A stretch of 64,000 bases of DNA from a bacterium SCSIO 12844. GTDB lineage: Bacteria > Pseudomonadota > Gammaproteobacteria > Francisellales > Francisellaceae. Under the pieces are notes generated by a model. The model did not search any database. It was not told the origin of the DNA and saw only the letters and a list, made by a program, of their open reading frames with translations. The first letter of the stretch is position 1. Each line of letters starts with the position of its first letter. The translations under genes were made by a program, and so were the position numbers. Positions 36,876 through 49,563 of the stretch are shown here, piece after piece. The stretch is from contig CP073743.1 of assembly GCA_024397935.1 (NCBI GenBank), forward strand, positions 2,666,001 through 2,730,000, in the 5' to 3' direction.

Positions 36876-38045
36876 TCAGTGCCTTTTAGCCACAAAAACA
36901 AACCATAAATACACAATAATTGTTACAATAAAATAGCATAATGCTAAAGGCAGAAGTGAGTGTACTTTTAACCAAGTACCAATTAATGAAAATAAACTAA
37001 ATACAATCCATATTAAAGCAAATAACAAACCATTAGCTGATGCTGCCTGGGCTCTAAAAATAGATAAACATTCCCCCACATAAATTGGAAATAAAAAGCC
37101 ACCACAAAATATCATAACAAATACTGGAACGATTAATTTGAAAATATTAAGTTCCCCATAGCTTAGTATTAACATGGCAATTGCTGCAATGAGCATAATA
37201 ATTAGCATAATATTTGTTTTAGCATAGCGAGAATATTTAAAAAATATTCGACTTGTCATATTACCTGAAAACCAAGCAGCGCCCATAACTAGAGCCATAT
37301 AACCATAAAAAATTGCACTTTTATCTAAAACTTCTTGAATAATAAATGGCCCAACAACATTAAAAATTGCAACATAGCCTAAAAAGAAGCTAACTAAAAT
37401 ACCGCCAGTTAAGAAGAGCTTATTCTCCAAAACTGTCATATAACTTGAAGTGATATGCATAAGCGAAAATGGTTTTTTTTGCTCAATAGACTCATCAATA
37501 AATAAGACCATAAAAATAAGCAGAACGATTAAATAAATCAAAACAAAAATAAAATTTGCTTGCCAGTTAAAATAATGTTCAAGATAGCCACCAATAAAAG
37601 GTGCAATAATTGGCCCAAGAGCAAATGCTGCGGTAATGTAGGTATATTGTTTTTTTAGTGCATCCCCTTCAAATGTATCATTTAAAATAGCTCGAGCCGG
37701 CACCATCATAAATGCTGAACCAAAGCCTTGAAATAATCTTGCAATAATCAATGCATTGACAGAGTGTGTTGTTAAAATAAATATAACGGCAATAATCTGC
37801 AATAAAAGCCCAAACAAAAAAGGACGCTTTCTACCTAAAGCATCAGATATGGGACCCGCAACCGCTTGTCCAATGCCTAGACCTAATGCAAATAATGTTA
37901 CGGTTAATTGGACCATCATTTTTGACACATCAAAATAATGCGCCATTGATGGTAGTGAAGGTAAATAAATATCTGTACTCACTCCACCTAAAGGAATGGT
38001 GAAATTAACAAATAATGCAATAATTATCGGATGTTTAATTTTCAT
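36876..38045 (-). CDS. MFS drug exporter, Bcr/CflA family
   Basis: 389 residues with 12 hydrophobic helices. The start PLGGVSTDIYLPSLPSMAHYFDVS and the QLTVTLFALGLGIGQAVAGPISDALGRKRP motif A define the Bcr/CflA branch of DHA1. Members export drugs such as bicyclomycin or, in some cases, amino acids. It is convergent with priA (3 bp apart) and lies 9 bp downstream of secA on the same strand, so it may be read from the secA transcript. Confidence 0.9.
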   Translation of the reverse strand: MKIKHPIIIALFVNFTIPLGGVSTDIYLPSLPSMAHYFDVSKMMVQLTVTLFALGLGIGQAVAGPISDALGRKRPFLFGLLLQIIAVIFILTTHSVNALIIARLFQGFGSAFMMVPARAILNDTFEGDALKKQYTYITAAFALGPIIAPFIGGYLEHYFNWQANFIFVLIYLIVLLIFMVLFIDESIEQKKPFSLMHITSSYMTVLENKLFLTGGILVSFFLGYVAIFNVVGPFIIQEVLDKSAIFYGYMALVMGAAWFSGNMTSRIFFKYSRYAKTNIMLIIMLIAAIAMLILSYGELNIFKLIVPVFVMIFCGGFLFPIYVGECLSIFRAQAASANGLLFALIWIVFSLFSLIGTWLKVHSLLPLALCYFIVTIIVYLWFVFVAKRH

Positions 38046-38054
38046 TGTCTTTTA

Positions 38055-40811
38055 CTATTGAAGTGCACCATGGCAGTGTTTATATTTTTTACCAGAGCCA
38101 CATGGACAAGGCTCATTTCGACTGACTTTACGTTCAGGTCGAACAAATGGTTGTGGCTTTTCTTGTGGTTCTTGAGGCCCTTCATCAGAAGGCATATTAA
38201 CAACATTAGATGCTTGATTTTCTTGCGATTGTTCAAGTGTTGCCACTTCTTCATGATTAAATGCTAAATTACCGACTGAGTGACGCCATTGATCTTCAAC
38301 TACATGCACCTCTTCTTCAGGGCGTTCAATATGAATTTTAGTCAGTGTCGAGACAACTTCGTATTTAAAGTTATCTAACATACTGGAAAATAGTTCAAAT
38401 GCTTCACGTTTGTATTCTTGTTTTGGATCTTTTTGTGCATAACCTCTAAGATGGATACTATTTCTTAAATGATCTAAACTACTTAAATGTTCACGCCAGT
38501 GTGTATCTAAACTTTGTAATAAAACGACCTTCTCAAATTGATGGACGGCCTTTTGATCCAGTGACTCAATCTTTTGATCATATTCATCCATTAAGGTATT
38601 AATAACACGCTCTTTTAATGTTTCTTCATGTAAAGATTCATCATCTTCTAACCATTGATTGATTGAAAGCTTTAATCCAAAGTCACTATCTAGGGTATGC
38701 GTTAAACCAGTGACATCCCACTGCTCTTCAATACTCTGCTTAGGTATATGATTATGAAATGTAGCATCAGCAACATCATAACGCATTGATTTTAATACTT
38801 CTGAGACATCGATTGATGAGAGTAATTCATCCCGTTGACCATAAATCACTTTACGTTGTTCATTGGCCACATTATCGTACTCTAACACATTTTTACGCAT
38901 ATCAAAGTGATATGATTCAACCTTTGCTTGCGCTTTAGCAATTGCTTTAGTAATCATCTTACCATCAATCACTTCACCTTGTTTTTTCATCATGCCACGC
39001 AACATACCAATCATTCTTGGTGGCATAAAGATGCGTAATAAGTGATCATCTAATGATAGATAAAATGAACTTTCTCCTGGATCACCTTGACGAGCTGCAC
39101 GGCCTCTTAACTGATTATCGATTCGACGTGAATCGTGGCGTTCAGAACCTAAAATACATAATCCACCTGCATCAATTACCTGCTGATTGCGCTTTTGCCA
39201 ATCACTTTTAATGCGTGCAATTTCAATCTCGGATGGCTCTTCTAACTCATTAATTTCTTCCTGCCAACTACCCCCTAAAATGATATCAGTTCCACGTCCT
39301 GCCATGTTGGTTGCAATGGTAACATTACCCGGCTTTCCAGCTTGGGCAATAATTTTTGCTTCTTTCTCATGCTGTTTTGCATTTAACACATTATGTGGAA
39401 TTTTTCTTTTTCGCATCATGGTTGAAAGTATTTCGGATGTTTCAATGGATGCTGTACCCACTAATATAGGCTGCCCTGTAGCAATACGCGTTTTAATATC
39501 ATCAATTAATGCTTGAAATTTTTCTTTTTGAGTTGAATAAATCAAGTCAGAATGATCAATTCGTTTCGGTGGCTTATTCGTTGGAATTACAATCACTTCA
39601 AGGCTGTATATTTCATGAAATTCTGATGCTTCTGTATCGGCAGTTCCAGTCATTCCTGAAATCTTATCATACAGCCTGAAAAAATTCTGAAAAGTAATGG
39701 ATGCTAATGTTTGGTTTTCACCTTGTATTTTAACACCTTCTTTTGCTTCAATTGCTTGATGTAAGCCATCTGACCAACGTCTTCCTGGCATTGCACGTCC
39801 AGTATGTTCATCGACAATAACAATTTCATTATTTGCCACCATATAATCAACGTTTTGTTGATATAGTGTAGTAGCTCTTAAAGCTGCATTTAAATAGTAC
39901 ATTTTTGTAACATGTTGTGGGCTGTAGAGATTTTCACCCTCCGCTAAAATACCTTCATCAATTAACCAAGACTCAATCTTACTATGGCCTGCCTCTGTCA
40001 AATGCGCTTGCTTTGATTTCTCATCTAAGTAATAATCACCTTCGCCTTCACCATCTTTATCTTCACAAATTTCTAATTTTTGAACTAAACGGGTAAATAA
40101 TAAGTAAAACTGCGAAGAATCTTCTGCTGCACCTGAAATAATTAACGGTGTTCTAGCCTCATCAATTAAGATTGAATCGACCTCATCAATGACAACAAAA
40201 TTGCGACTTCGCTGTACTTGTTCATCTTTAGAAAAAGCCATATTATCGCGCAAGTAATCGAAACCAAATTCATTATTAGTACCATAGGTAATATCACAAG
40301 CATAAGCTTCTTTTCTTTCTTCTGGTGTCAAACCGGAAACAATAACCCCTGTACTTAAACCAAGAAACCCATATAACTTACCCATTAACTGAGCATCACG
40401 AGAAGCCAAGTAATCATTGACTGTGACAACATGAACCCCTTTGCCAGATAATGCATTTAAGTAAACAGCTAAGGTTGCAACTAAAGTTTTACCTTCCCCT
40501 GTACGCATTTCAGCAATTTTACCCATATGAAGCACCATGCCACCAATCAGCTGTACATCATAATGGCGCATTTCTAATACACGTTTAGATGCTTCTCTAA
40601 CAACTGCAAATGCCTCAATTAATATATCATCTAACTTAGAAGTTTCTAATTGTGCTTTTAAAGTCTCAGTCTCAGCTTTTAATTCATCATCGGTTAACTT
40701 TTCGAACTCTGCTTCTAAGGCATTAATTTTTTCAACTTTTTTTCTTAACCTCTTTAAAATGCGGTCATTACGACTACCAATAACTTTGGTTAATAATGTT
40801 TTTGTTAGCAT
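38055..40811 (-). CDS. secA: Protein translocase ATPase SecA
   Basis: SecA drives preproteins through SecYEG. Recognisable parts: Walker [35 protein letters not shown], the preprotein cross-linking region, [30 protein letters not shown], and the C-terminal zinc finger [17 protein letters not shown] that binds SecB and ribosomes. 918 residues against 901 in E. coli. No SecM-type arrest gene is upstream; dciA is divergent instead. All exported proteins in this window would use it. Confidence 0.98.
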   Translation of the reverse strand: MLTKTLLTKVIGSRNDRILKRLRKKVEKINALEAEFEKLTDDELKAETETLKAQLETSKLDDILIEAFAVVREASKRVLEMRHYDVQLIGGMVLHMGKIAEMRTGEGKTLVATLAVYLNALSGKGVHVVTVNDYLASRDAQLMGKLYGFLGLSTGVIVSGLTPEERKEAYACDITYGTNNEFGFDYLRDNMAFSKDEQVQRSRNFVVIDEVDSILIDEARTPLIISGAAEDSSQFYLLFTRLVQKLEICEDKDGEGEGDYYLDEKSKQAHLTEAGHSKIESWLIDEGILAEGENLYSPQHVTKMYYLNAALRATTLYQQNVDYMVANNEIVIVDEHTGRAMPGRRWSDGLHQAIEAKEGVKIQGENQTLASITFQNFFRLYDKISGMTGTADTEASEFHEIYSLEVIVIPTNKPPKRIDHSDLIYSTQKEKFQALIDDIKTRIATGQPILVGTASIETSEILSTMMRKRKIPHNVLNAKQHEKEAKIIAQAGKPGNVTIATNMAGRGTDIILGGSWQEEINELEEPSEIEIARIKSDWQKRNQQVIDAGGLCILGSERHDSRRIDNQLRGRAARQGDPGESSFYLSLDDHLLRIFMPPRMIGMLRGMMKKQGEVIDGKMITKAIAKAQAKVESYHFDMRKNVLEYDNVANEQRKVIYGQRDELLSSIDVSEVLKSMRYDVADATFHNHIPKQSIEEQWDVTGLTHTLDSDFGLKLSINQWLEDDESLHEETLKERVINTLMDEYDQKIESLDQKAVHQFEKVVLLQSLDTHWREHLSSLDHLRNSIHLRGYAQKDPKQEYKREAFELFSSMLDNFKYEVVSTLTKIHIERPEEEVHVVEDQWRHSVGNLAFNHEEVATLEQSQENQASNVVNMPSDEGPQEPQEKPQPFVRPERKVSRNEPCPCGSGKKYKHCHGALQ

Positions 40812-40918
40812 TGATAAATTATCCCATTAATTTCTTTTTAATGCATAAATTTGCATACTATTTTTAGACTGCCTCAAGTATAATCTAAGTTGAAGCATAA
40901 CTGAATGACCTTTGCACC

Positions 40919-41413
40919 ATGAACACCAAAAAAGATACAAAAAAACGCTTACAATCGATCAATACTCTGATTGATAAAACTTCATTTTTGCATCAAATTG
41001 CGAAAAGGTCTGAAAATATCAATAAAGCACAACAATTACTTGATAACGTTAATTTTGCATTATTATCAAATACTAGAGTTTTGAATTATGAAGATTCCAA
41101 ATTATTACTTGGCACGGAAAGCCAAAGTATTATCGCGAGATTCTATATGCAACGCAGTGAAATTTTAAAACTATTAAGACAAAAACGTGAATTTTGTGAT
41201 CTTTTAAGTATTGAGCTTAAGTTATTTATTGAACCTATGGCAAAAGTAGAAAAATTAATTCCACCCAAAAGAGATGATATTCCAGATAACATCTCATATA
41301 AAGCAAGTAAAACGCTATCTCAGCTATGCAAACAAACTAAAACACCCAAAATCCAAGAGTCATTAACTAAGTTTTTAGCTAAACATGGAAAATTTAAGAC
41401 TGACAACGATTAA
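40919..41413 (+). CDS. dciA: DciA/DUF721 family protein (replicative helicase loader type)
   Basis: 164 residues. The N-terminal half fits the DUF721 KH-like domain (LLDNVNFALLSNTRVLNYEDSKLLLGTESQSIIARFYMQRSEILKLLRQ), with a helical tail. DciA is the ancestral loader of the DnaB helicase in bacteria without DnaC. DUF721 genes commonly sit next to secA/lpxC in gammaproteobacteria, which supports the call. A TATAAT (40879-40884) lies upstream, and an ATGCA-taaatt-TGCAT inverted repeat at 40841-40856 lies in the shared gap. The 3' end overlaps the convergent glycosyltransferase by 20 bp. Confidence 0.75.
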   Translation: MNTKKDTKKRLQSINTLIDKTSFLHQIAKRSENINKAQQLLDNVNFALLSNTRVLNYEDSKLLLGTESQSIIARFYMQRSEILKLLRQKREFCDLLSIELKLFIEPMAKVEKLIPPKRDDIPDNISYKASKTLSQLCKQTKTPKIQESLTKFLAKHGKFKTDND

Positions 41414-42161
41414 GCTTCTGATTTAATTCTGCTAGCTTAACATATTTCAAATAGGTACCGAGCGCAATAGAGCCTGCCAAAATAAAACCATATTTACCAT
41501 CTAAAAAGCCACGTTTTATGACATAGCTTCTTATAAAAGACCAAGTGCCTTTAATAACAGCTAAAATTAAAGAAGATTTTTTACCTTTTTTATACAACTT
41601 CTGGGCACTTAAACTACTATATTCATTAGCCTTAGCTATCGCATCAGCTATTGTATTATACGTATAATGAAATAAAAATGCTTTTAGCTTTTCTACTTGG
41701 CCATCAACGATGATACTCTCATGTACAATCTCATCAGAAAAATGACCTTTAACTCGCTTTAATAGTCGAATAGGTGCATCATCTTTCCAGTCACCATAAC
41801 GAATCATCTTTAAACCAAAAAAAGATTTTCGAGTAATTTTATAGGCATCTATCTGAGTATCACTTAAGCAAATTGATTGAATTTCTTTAGCTAATGCAGC
41901 TGGAACTTCTTCATCAGCATCTAAGGATAATACCCACTTTTTTGTTGCCTTTGATAATGCAAACTGCTTTTGCTTACCATAACCTAACCAATCTTGGTGA
42001 TAAATAGTATCCGTATATTCTTTTGTAATAGATAGTGTTTGATCGCTACTGCCTGAATCAACCACAATAATTTCACCAGCCCAACTTACTGACTCAAGTG
42101 CACGTCTAATATTTTTTTGTTCATTTTTAACAATAATAATTACACTTAAATCAAATGCCAT
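41394..42161 (-). CDS. Family 2 glycosyltransferase, WaaE/KdtX-like LPS core enzyme
   Basis: 255 residues with the GT-A fold start LSVIIIVKNEQKNIRRALESVSWAGEIIVVDSGSSDQT, the metal/nucleotide motif LSLDADEEVP, and YGDWKDDAPIRLLKRVKGHFSDEIVHESI, typical of WaaE/KdtX. These transfer glucose to heptose I of the LPS inner core. A hydrophobic C-terminal stretch probably associates with the membrane. It lies 23 bp downstream of gyrB on the same strand. Confidence 0.85.
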   Translation of the reverse strand: MAFDLSVIIIVKNEQKNIRRALESVSWAGEIIVVDSGSSDQTLSITKEYTDTIYHQDWLGYGKQKQFALSKATKKWVLSLDADEEVPAALAKEIQSICLSDTQIDAYKITRKSFFGLKMIRYGDWKDDAPIRLLKRVKGHFSDEIVHESIIVDGQVEKLKAFLFHYTYNTIADAIAKANEYSSLSAQKLYKKGKKSSLILAVIKGTWSFIRSYVIKRGFLDGKYGFILAGSIALGTYLKYVKLAELNQKLNRCQS

Positions 42162-42184
42162 AACTAATCAACTTTTCTATTAAG

Positions 42185-44662
<2,478 letters not shown>

Positions 44663-44782
44663 TTAAATTTGTCAGTTATTTTATCAGAAATTAGCCACAG
44701 ATACTCTTATAAAATACCAATGTTATAGATTAAATCAGCATAAATGATTATTATTGTCACCAAAGTGTCAGAAACGGTTAAA

Positions 44783-45226
44783 TTAACCTACTTCTTTTAA
44801 TGATCGCTCCTTTAATGGTGGCATAACCAATGCATTACCTTCAACGACTAGTTCACCATCTTGGTTATAGCAGAAAGTATCCAATTTTACTCGGTTTTTA
44901 TCAACATCAACTGATGTAATTTCAACAACCGCCTTAATCGTATCACCAATATAAACTGGCGCTTTAAAGCGAATAGATTGTTCCAAATAAATCGTACCAG
45001 GACCAGGTAATTGCATTCCTATGACTGTTGAGATAAAACTAGCTGTTAACATACCATGAGCAATTCGCTTCTTAAAACGTGTATCTTTAGCTTTTTCTTC
45101 ATTAATATGCGCAGGATTTAAATCACCGCTAACACCTGCAAACAAATAAATATCCGTCTCTGTAATTGTTTTACTAAACGATGCTTTTTGACCGACTTCA
45201 ATTTCAGTGACATTTTGCCCAATCAT
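44783..45226 (-). CDS. MaoC-like (R)-specific enoyl-CoA hydratase (PhaJ type)
   Basis: 147 residues forming a single hot-dog domain with the hydratase 2 motif FAGVSGDLNPAHINEEKAK, containing the catalytic Asp and His. LPGPGTIYLEQSIRFKAPVYIGDT is also typical. PhaJ-like enzymes hydrate trans-2-enoyl-CoA to (R)-3-hydroxyacyl-CoA. No PHA synthase is nearby, so the pathway is open. A near-perfect AAGGAGG site precedes the ATG, suggesting strong translation. It lies 40 bp downstream of dnaQ. Confidence 0.87.
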   Translation of the reverse strand: MIGQNVTEIEVGQKASFSKTITETDIYLFAGVSGDLNPAHINEEKAKDTRFKKRIAHGMLTASFISTVIGMQLPGPGTIYLEQSIRFKAPVYIGDTIKAVVEITSVDVDKNRVKLDTFCYNQDGELVVEGNALVMPPLKERSLKEVG

Positions 45227-45266
45227 ACAATCCTCCTTAAATAATAATCCACTGACTTAAGGATTT

Positions 45267-45980
45267 TTATTTTTTAATTAATCGCCATACTGCCCCGTTT
45301 TTTGATTTTTTATCTAATAAATCTATATAAGCTTGATGTGCTTTTTCACTATCTTCTGACAAATTAGCTAGCTTAAAATTAAGCTGGCTAAAATCAAGCG
45401 ATTTTGATTGATCATTACCTCGCTTAACTTCTGAAGCTTCATTTAAAGCTAGTTGCGTTTGCCCACCTGTCATTGCAAAATAAACTTTTGCAAGTAACTG
45501 AGCATCTAATAAAGCTCCATGCAAACTACGATGTGCATTACTAATCATATAGCGTTTACATAACGCATCTAATGAGTTTCTCTGCCCTGGGTGCATCTTA
45601 CGTGCCATTACCAAGGTGTCAACAATACCACAATGCTCTTTTAGCATACCCCAAGTATTATTTGACATTCGGCTTAGTTCATAATCTAGAAAAGGCACAT
45701 CAAATCCAGCATTATGAATGACAAGTTCCGCTCCTTTTAAATAATTCATAATCTCATCAGCTTTATCTTCGAACACTGGCTCATTTTCTAGCCGCTGATT
45801 TGAAATACCATGAACTTCAAAGGCACCCGCTTCAATCTCAATATCTGGCTTAAAATACAAATGTAAGTCGTTACCAGTTAATTTACGGTTAATTGCTTCA
45901 ACACCACCAAATTCAATGATTCGATGACCATTTTTAAATTCAAAACCACTGGTTTCTGTATCTACAAATATCTGACGCAT
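45267..45980 (-). CDS. dnaQ: DNA polymerase III epsilon subunit (3'-5' proofreading exonuclease)
   Basis: DnaQ proofreads for the replicative polymerase. Exonuclease motifs: ExoI VDTETSGF (D7, E9), ExoII HNAGFDVPFLDYEL, and ExoIII epsilon HRSLHGALLDAQLLAKVY with the catalytic His and Asp. The C-terminal part is the linker and polymerase-alpha-binding tail. I chose the ATG at 45980 (MRQIFVDTE), matching the family start; a GTG two codons earlier (45986) is also open. No rnhA is adjacent, unlike E. coli. Confidence 0.95.
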   Translation of the reverse strand: MRQIFVDTETSGFEFKNGHRIIEFGGVEAINRKLTGNDLHLYFKPDIEIEAGAFEVHGISNQRLENEPVFEDKADEIMNYLKGAELVIHNAGFDVPFLDYELSRMSNNTWGMLKEHCGIVDTLVMARKMHPGQRNSLDALCKRYMISNAHRSLHGALLDAQLLAKVYFAMTGGQTQLALNEASEVKRGNDQSKSLDFSQLNFKLANLSEDSEKAHQAYIDLLDKKSKNGAVWRLIKK

Positions 45981-46065
45981 ACGCACAAAAAATTACATAT
46001 TCCTTTTTGTATTGTAGGGAAATTATAGGATTTGTAAAGTCGTGACTTAATGATTTTAGTTTTAA

Positions 46066-46896
46066 TTAAGTTGTTAACTGCAATGCTAAACGCTCAATAC
46101 CAAGCCCAACAAGCTTAATTAATTTTTCACTGGCTTTATTGGCATAGACTAAAACATCTTCATGCGCAATTGGTTCATCAGTAATCCCTGATGCCATATT
46201 AGTAACTGCAGCAAAGCCTGTTACTTTCAAACCACAGTGTTTAGCAATGATAACTTCAGGTACCACAGACATCGCCACCACATCAGCGCCCATAAGCTTA
46301 AATGCTCGAATCTCTGCTGGTGTTTCAAAAGAAGGTCCTAAAACTGCTAGATAGACACCTTCAGGCAAATCAAACTCCATTTCTTGAGCAATCTCTTTAA
46401 ATAAAACCCGCGCGCTTTTATCATAAGCTTCTTCCATTGGCACAAATCTTGGTCCAATTAAGTCATCATTCGGACCGACTAATGGATTACCTGGTTGTAA
46501 GTTAATATGATCTTTTATCAATACAACATCACCAGGTTTATTCTCTGGATTTAATGAGCCTGCTGCACCTGTTACAATTAAATGCTCTATTCCCAAGCCT
46601 TTCATTATACGAATGGGCAAAGCAACTTCTTGAAATTGAGCCCCTTCGTATAAATGTACGCGTCCACTCATACAAATGACTTCAACGCCCTTATAAAACC
46701 CAACAATATACTCTCCAGCATGTCCTTCTACACTGGAAGTAAAAAATCCTGGTAGCTCTTCATAAGGCACTTTTGCAACAACATCAACTTCATCCGCTAA
46801 AGGTCCTAAACCAGAGCCCAAAACCAAACCAAATTTAGGTCTAAAGTCACCAATTTTTTGCTTTAAAATAGATAAGGCATCATTATAAAAAGTCAT
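46066..46896 (-). CDS. Purine nucleoside phosphorylase (trimeric, inosine/guanosine type)
   Basis: The 276-residue enzyme splits purine nucleosides with phosphate. Motifs of the trimeric PNP family: LVLGSGLGPLADEV, EGHAGEYIVG, MSGRVHLYEGAQFQEV, TGAAGSLNPENKPGDVVLI, GPSFETPAEIRAFK and MSVVPEVIIAKHCGL. The closest named relatives are PunA/XapA. The frame opens at a TTG (46902), but the ATG two codons later is preferred. It sits upstream of dnaQ on the same strand with an 85-bp gap. Confidence 0.93.
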   Translation of the reverse strand: MTFYNDALSILKQKIGDFRPKFGLVLGSGLGPLADEVDVVAKVPYEELPGFFTSSVEGHAGEYIVGFYKGVEVICMSGRVHLYEGAQFQEVALPIRIMKGLGIEHLIVTGAAGSLNPENKPGDVVLIKDHINLQPGNPLVGPNDDLIGPRFVPMEEAYDKSARVLFKEIAQEMEFDLPEGVYLAVLGPSFETPAEIRAFKLMGADVVAMSVVPEVIIAKHCGLKVTGFAAVTNMASGITDEPIAHEDVLVYANKASEKLIKLVGLGIERLALQLTT

Positions 46897-46980
46897 TTTC
46901 AAATCTCATATAAAGTTATTTTAATAGCAAAGATTATATATTAAATCACTTTATTAATCTAAAAATTTGTTAATAACATT

Positions 46981-47011
46981 TAAAACGAAAAAAGTCGCCA
47001 AAAGGCGACTT
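46981..47011 (-). terminator. Rho-independent terminator of the porin gene
   Basis: AAGTCGCC (46992-46999) and GGCGACTT (47004-47011) make a perfect 8-bp stem with a 4-nt loop. In the minus-strand transcript the stem is followed by a run of Us (TTTTTTCGTTTTA). It lies about 40 bp after the porin stop codon. This is the clearest terminator in the window. Confidence 0.85.
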
Positions 47012-47051
47012 AATAATAGATAGTCTATATTGATATAAGCAAAAGCTACAA

Positions 47052-48482
47052 TTAGAAGTAAACTGTAACGTCTGCTTGAACAATATTTGATGCTTGAAGT
47101 GAGTTTGTATTAAGCTTACCACCAGCAAAGTTATAAGCAAGACCAAACCACAATGTATCAATAACGTTAGTACGAGCACCAGCTGTAAATTGATAAATAT
47201 TGTTGTCAGTATCTTGAAATAACTGGCTATAGCTGAAGAAGAACACAGAGTCATGTCCCATCAACGGCATAGAGTAAGATGAATTCACATCCCAAGCTTT
47301 TAGAATAGCACCACCACTGAAAGCATTGGTCATTTGGCCTGTATAACCAACAATCCAAGTCCAGTTAAATAAGTTAGTATTCTGCCATGGGCTACCAGAA
47401 GAGTTAGTTTGATCAACTGGATTCAACGCACTATTATTTGCTAGACCATAAACACTTTGAGTTGTCATTACAAAGTCAGTTGATAATGCAAAACCTGCAA
47501 CATCAAAACCAGCATTCGCAGTCCAAGCACCAACACGATCACCATGACCAGTTGCTGTATTATAATTGTCACCACGGAAGCCAGTACCATTAATATAGCC
47601 TGTACCAACATGATAAGTAAACTTACCATTTAATGTTTGCTGATACATAACATTAGCAGCAAAGTTATTAAGTTGGCTTTGATCGCCTGGATTAGAAGCA
47701 TTTAAGCTTCCATTTGCATTACCATTCATTAATGTCACAGTTGCTGTCACACCATAATTATGGAAACCAACACCAAACTGACCACCTGAAGCTAAGAAAG
47801 CTGCACGAGTAATTCCAGGGATATAGGTGTTATCCATAGAGAAATCACCGAAGTCAACAGTTTTCACACCACCCCAAGCATAGACAGGTGCTTTATCTAG
47901 ATTACCGACAACAAAGTAAGCATCCGGCATAACCACATCATTAGTTACAGGGTTAAGTACCGCCATATTAGCATAACCTGTTACCCAGTCACCAATTGTT
48001 GATGTAAAGATCACATTGGCATAAGGTAATTCAATTGCAGTTGAATTATCAGCACCAATTTCTGTACCTGTTGTGCCTACAGCAGATCCTGCAGCCACAT
48101 TATTACCTTGATTGACACTATTCATGCGACGGAATTGAGCTTGAAGCTCACCTTTTCCACCAAGATAGATTGAATTAGATGATAACTGACCACTTTCACG
48201 TGAGTGTAAAATAGCTAATTCACGGTTAACACCTGAATCTTGGTTATTTAACATCTTTTGAGTATAGTCAGCATCGTATTTAACAAATGAAACACCACCT
48301 GTGTTGCCACTTGATTTGCTCATAGAAGAACTGCTAGATCCGCTGTTCACCTGAGCCTGAAGCTGTTGAATTTGTTGTTGTAGGTTTGCAATTTTAGCGT
48401 CGACATCCGAAGAAGCCGCCATTGCTGAACCTGAAACAATCATACCGGCAGTCAATGCAGTAACAATTGTTTTTACTCTCAC
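47052..48482 (-). CDS. Major outer-membrane porin with N-terminal coiled coil, DUF3573/LbtU-like
   Basis: Signal peptide (VKTIVTALTAGMIVSGSAMA, cleaved before AS), a heptad coiled coil (KIANLQQQIQQLQAQVN), a Ser/Gly linker, then a beta-barrel rich in Asn and aromatic girdles, ending DVTVYF with the terminal phenylalanine. The segments NSIYLGGKGELQ and GVKTVDFGDFS are shared with the other porin in this window. DUF3573 barrels are typical of Francisella, some acting in iron or siderophore uptake. I chose the GTG at 48482, which has AGGAG 7 bp upstream; an ATG at 48497 is in frame. A near-consensus promoter and strong terminator suggest abundant expression as a monocistron. Confidence 0.8.
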   Translation of the reverse strand: MRVKTIVTALTAGMIVSGSAMAASSDVDAKIANLQQQIQQLQAQVNSGSSSSSMSKSSGNTGGVSFVKYDADYTQKMLNNQDSGVNRELAILHSRESGQLSSNSIYLGGKGELQAQFRRMNSVNQGNNVAAGSAVGTTGTEIGADNSTAIELPYANVIFTSTIGDWVTGYANMAVLNPVTNDVVMPDAYFVVGNLDKAPVYAWGGVKTVDFGDFSMDNTYIPGITRAAFLASGGQFGVGFHNYGVTATVTLMNGNANGSLNASNPGDQSQLNNFAANVMYQQTLNGKFTYHVGTGYINGTGFRGDNYNTATGHGDRVGAWTANAGFDVAGFALSTDFVMTTQSVYGLANNSALNPVDQTNSSGSPWQNTNLFNWTWIVGYTGQMTNAFSGGAILKAWDVNSSYSMPLMGHDSVFFFSYSQLFQDTDNNIYQFTAGARTNVIDTLWFGLAYNFAGGKLNTNSLQASNIVQADVTVYF

Positions 48483-48548
48483 GTCCTTTCTCCTCATTTT
48501 TGTTATGATAAATGTTAACCAAAAGCGTCCTTTTGATTCGGCAACTGA

Positions 48549-48577
48549 ATTTTATGCGCCACTTTCTTCAATTTCAA
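48549..48577 (-). promoter_or_regulatory. Near-consensus promoter of the porin gene
   Basis: On the minus strand TTGAAA (48572-48577) and TAAAAT (48549-48554) are separated by exactly 17 bp. The predicted leader is about 60 nt up to the GTG at 48482. Confidence 0.6.
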
Positions 48578-48740
48578 GCAAAAAATCCAAAACTAGCACT
48601 TTATTACCACCTAAGTTAGTCAGTATCAAAATAAAATGCAAGCCTGATTACATAAATTATTTACTTTTTTGCAGCACAAAGATAATTATTACCAAACCCT
48701 TAATCTTTAAGTTTCCTAAATTTGTCAAATTTTACTCTAT

Positions 48741-49346
48741 CTATAGCTCTTCAGCATTGCTTTTTAAGTAAGCTGCTACACCTTCAGGTGAGGCAGTCAT
48801 ACCTGTATCACCTTTATTCCATCCAGCTGGACAAACTTCACCATGCTCTTCATGAAATTGTAATGCTTCTACCATACGCACAAGCTCATCCATATTACGA
48901 CCAAGTGGTAAATCATTAACGATTTGATGGCGAACAATTCCGCCTTGATCAATTAAAAACGTACCCCTAAATGCAACACCAACTTGTGGATGTTCTACAC
49001 CATAAGCTTTTGTAATCGTATGATCAATATCTGCAATCATCGTATATTTTACAGGGCCAATACCACCTTGGTCAATTGGTGTATTTCTCCACGCATTGTG
49101 CGTAAAGTGCGAATCGATTGAAACGGCAAACACTTCAACGCCAAGTGATTGTAGAGCATCAACACGCCTATCCAATGCAATTAACTCTGATGGGCAAACA
49201 AAAGTAAAATCAAGTGGGTAAAAAACAATCGCTGCATATTTACCACTACGTGCTTGATTAAAGTTTAATGCTTCAACAATCTCGCCTGTTGCTGAGACAG
49301 CCGGAGCAGTAAAGTCAGGTGCTTGACGCCCAACTAATACTGTCAT
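48741..49346 (-). CDS. Typical 2-Cys peroxiredoxin (AhpC/TSA family)
   Basis: 201 residues with peroxidatic C51 in DFTFVCPSEL and resolving C172 in GEVCPAGWNKG. The enzyme reduces peroxides in the cytosol using thioredoxin or AhpF. No ahpF or oxyR is adjacent. AAGGAGAATTAAA before the ATG is a strong ribosome site, consistent with an abundant antioxidant protein. The C-terminal YF-type tail of sensitive peroxiredoxins is present only in reduced form (YLKSNAEEL). Confidence 0.93.
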   Translation of the reverse strand: MTVLVGRQAPDFTAPAVSATGEIVEALNFNQARSGKYAAIVFYPLDFTFVCPSELIALDRRVDALQSLGVEVFAVSIDSHFTHNAWRNTPIDQGGIGPVKYTMIADIDHTITKAYGVEHPQVGVAFRGTFLIDQGGIVRHQIVNDLPLGRNMDELVRMVEALQFHEEHGEVCPAGWNKGDTGMTASPEGVAAYLKSNAEEL

Positions 49347-49563
49347 TTTAATTCTCCTTATAAATTAATCCAAATATTGTAATTTTCTAAAAACCAGTCA
49401 AATGGTAATTATGGATGCTAGTTTCCCTTAGGCTTAAGAATTTGTCAACTCATTGCAAACAAAAAGCAATACTTTTTCTTCATTTTAGTTGGAAGGTGAA
49501 ATTATAAGAAAATATGGCTTTTTTTTGATATATTAATTTATTTTATTATTTGTAAAACTATTG

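Noticed and set aside
38031-38267. Short frames at the secA/Bcr junction on both strands
   Set aside because: They overlap the conserved SecA zinc finger and the MFS start in other frames; not genes.
39187-39516. 109-codon plus-strand frame inside secA
   Set aside because: Antisense shadow of the highly conserved secA coding frame; no start signal.
48505-48919. Plus-strand open frames upstream of the porin and over the peroxiredoxin end
   Set aside because: They have no ribosome site, lie over the porin promoter or antisense to the peroxiredoxin gene, and show no protein-like composition.
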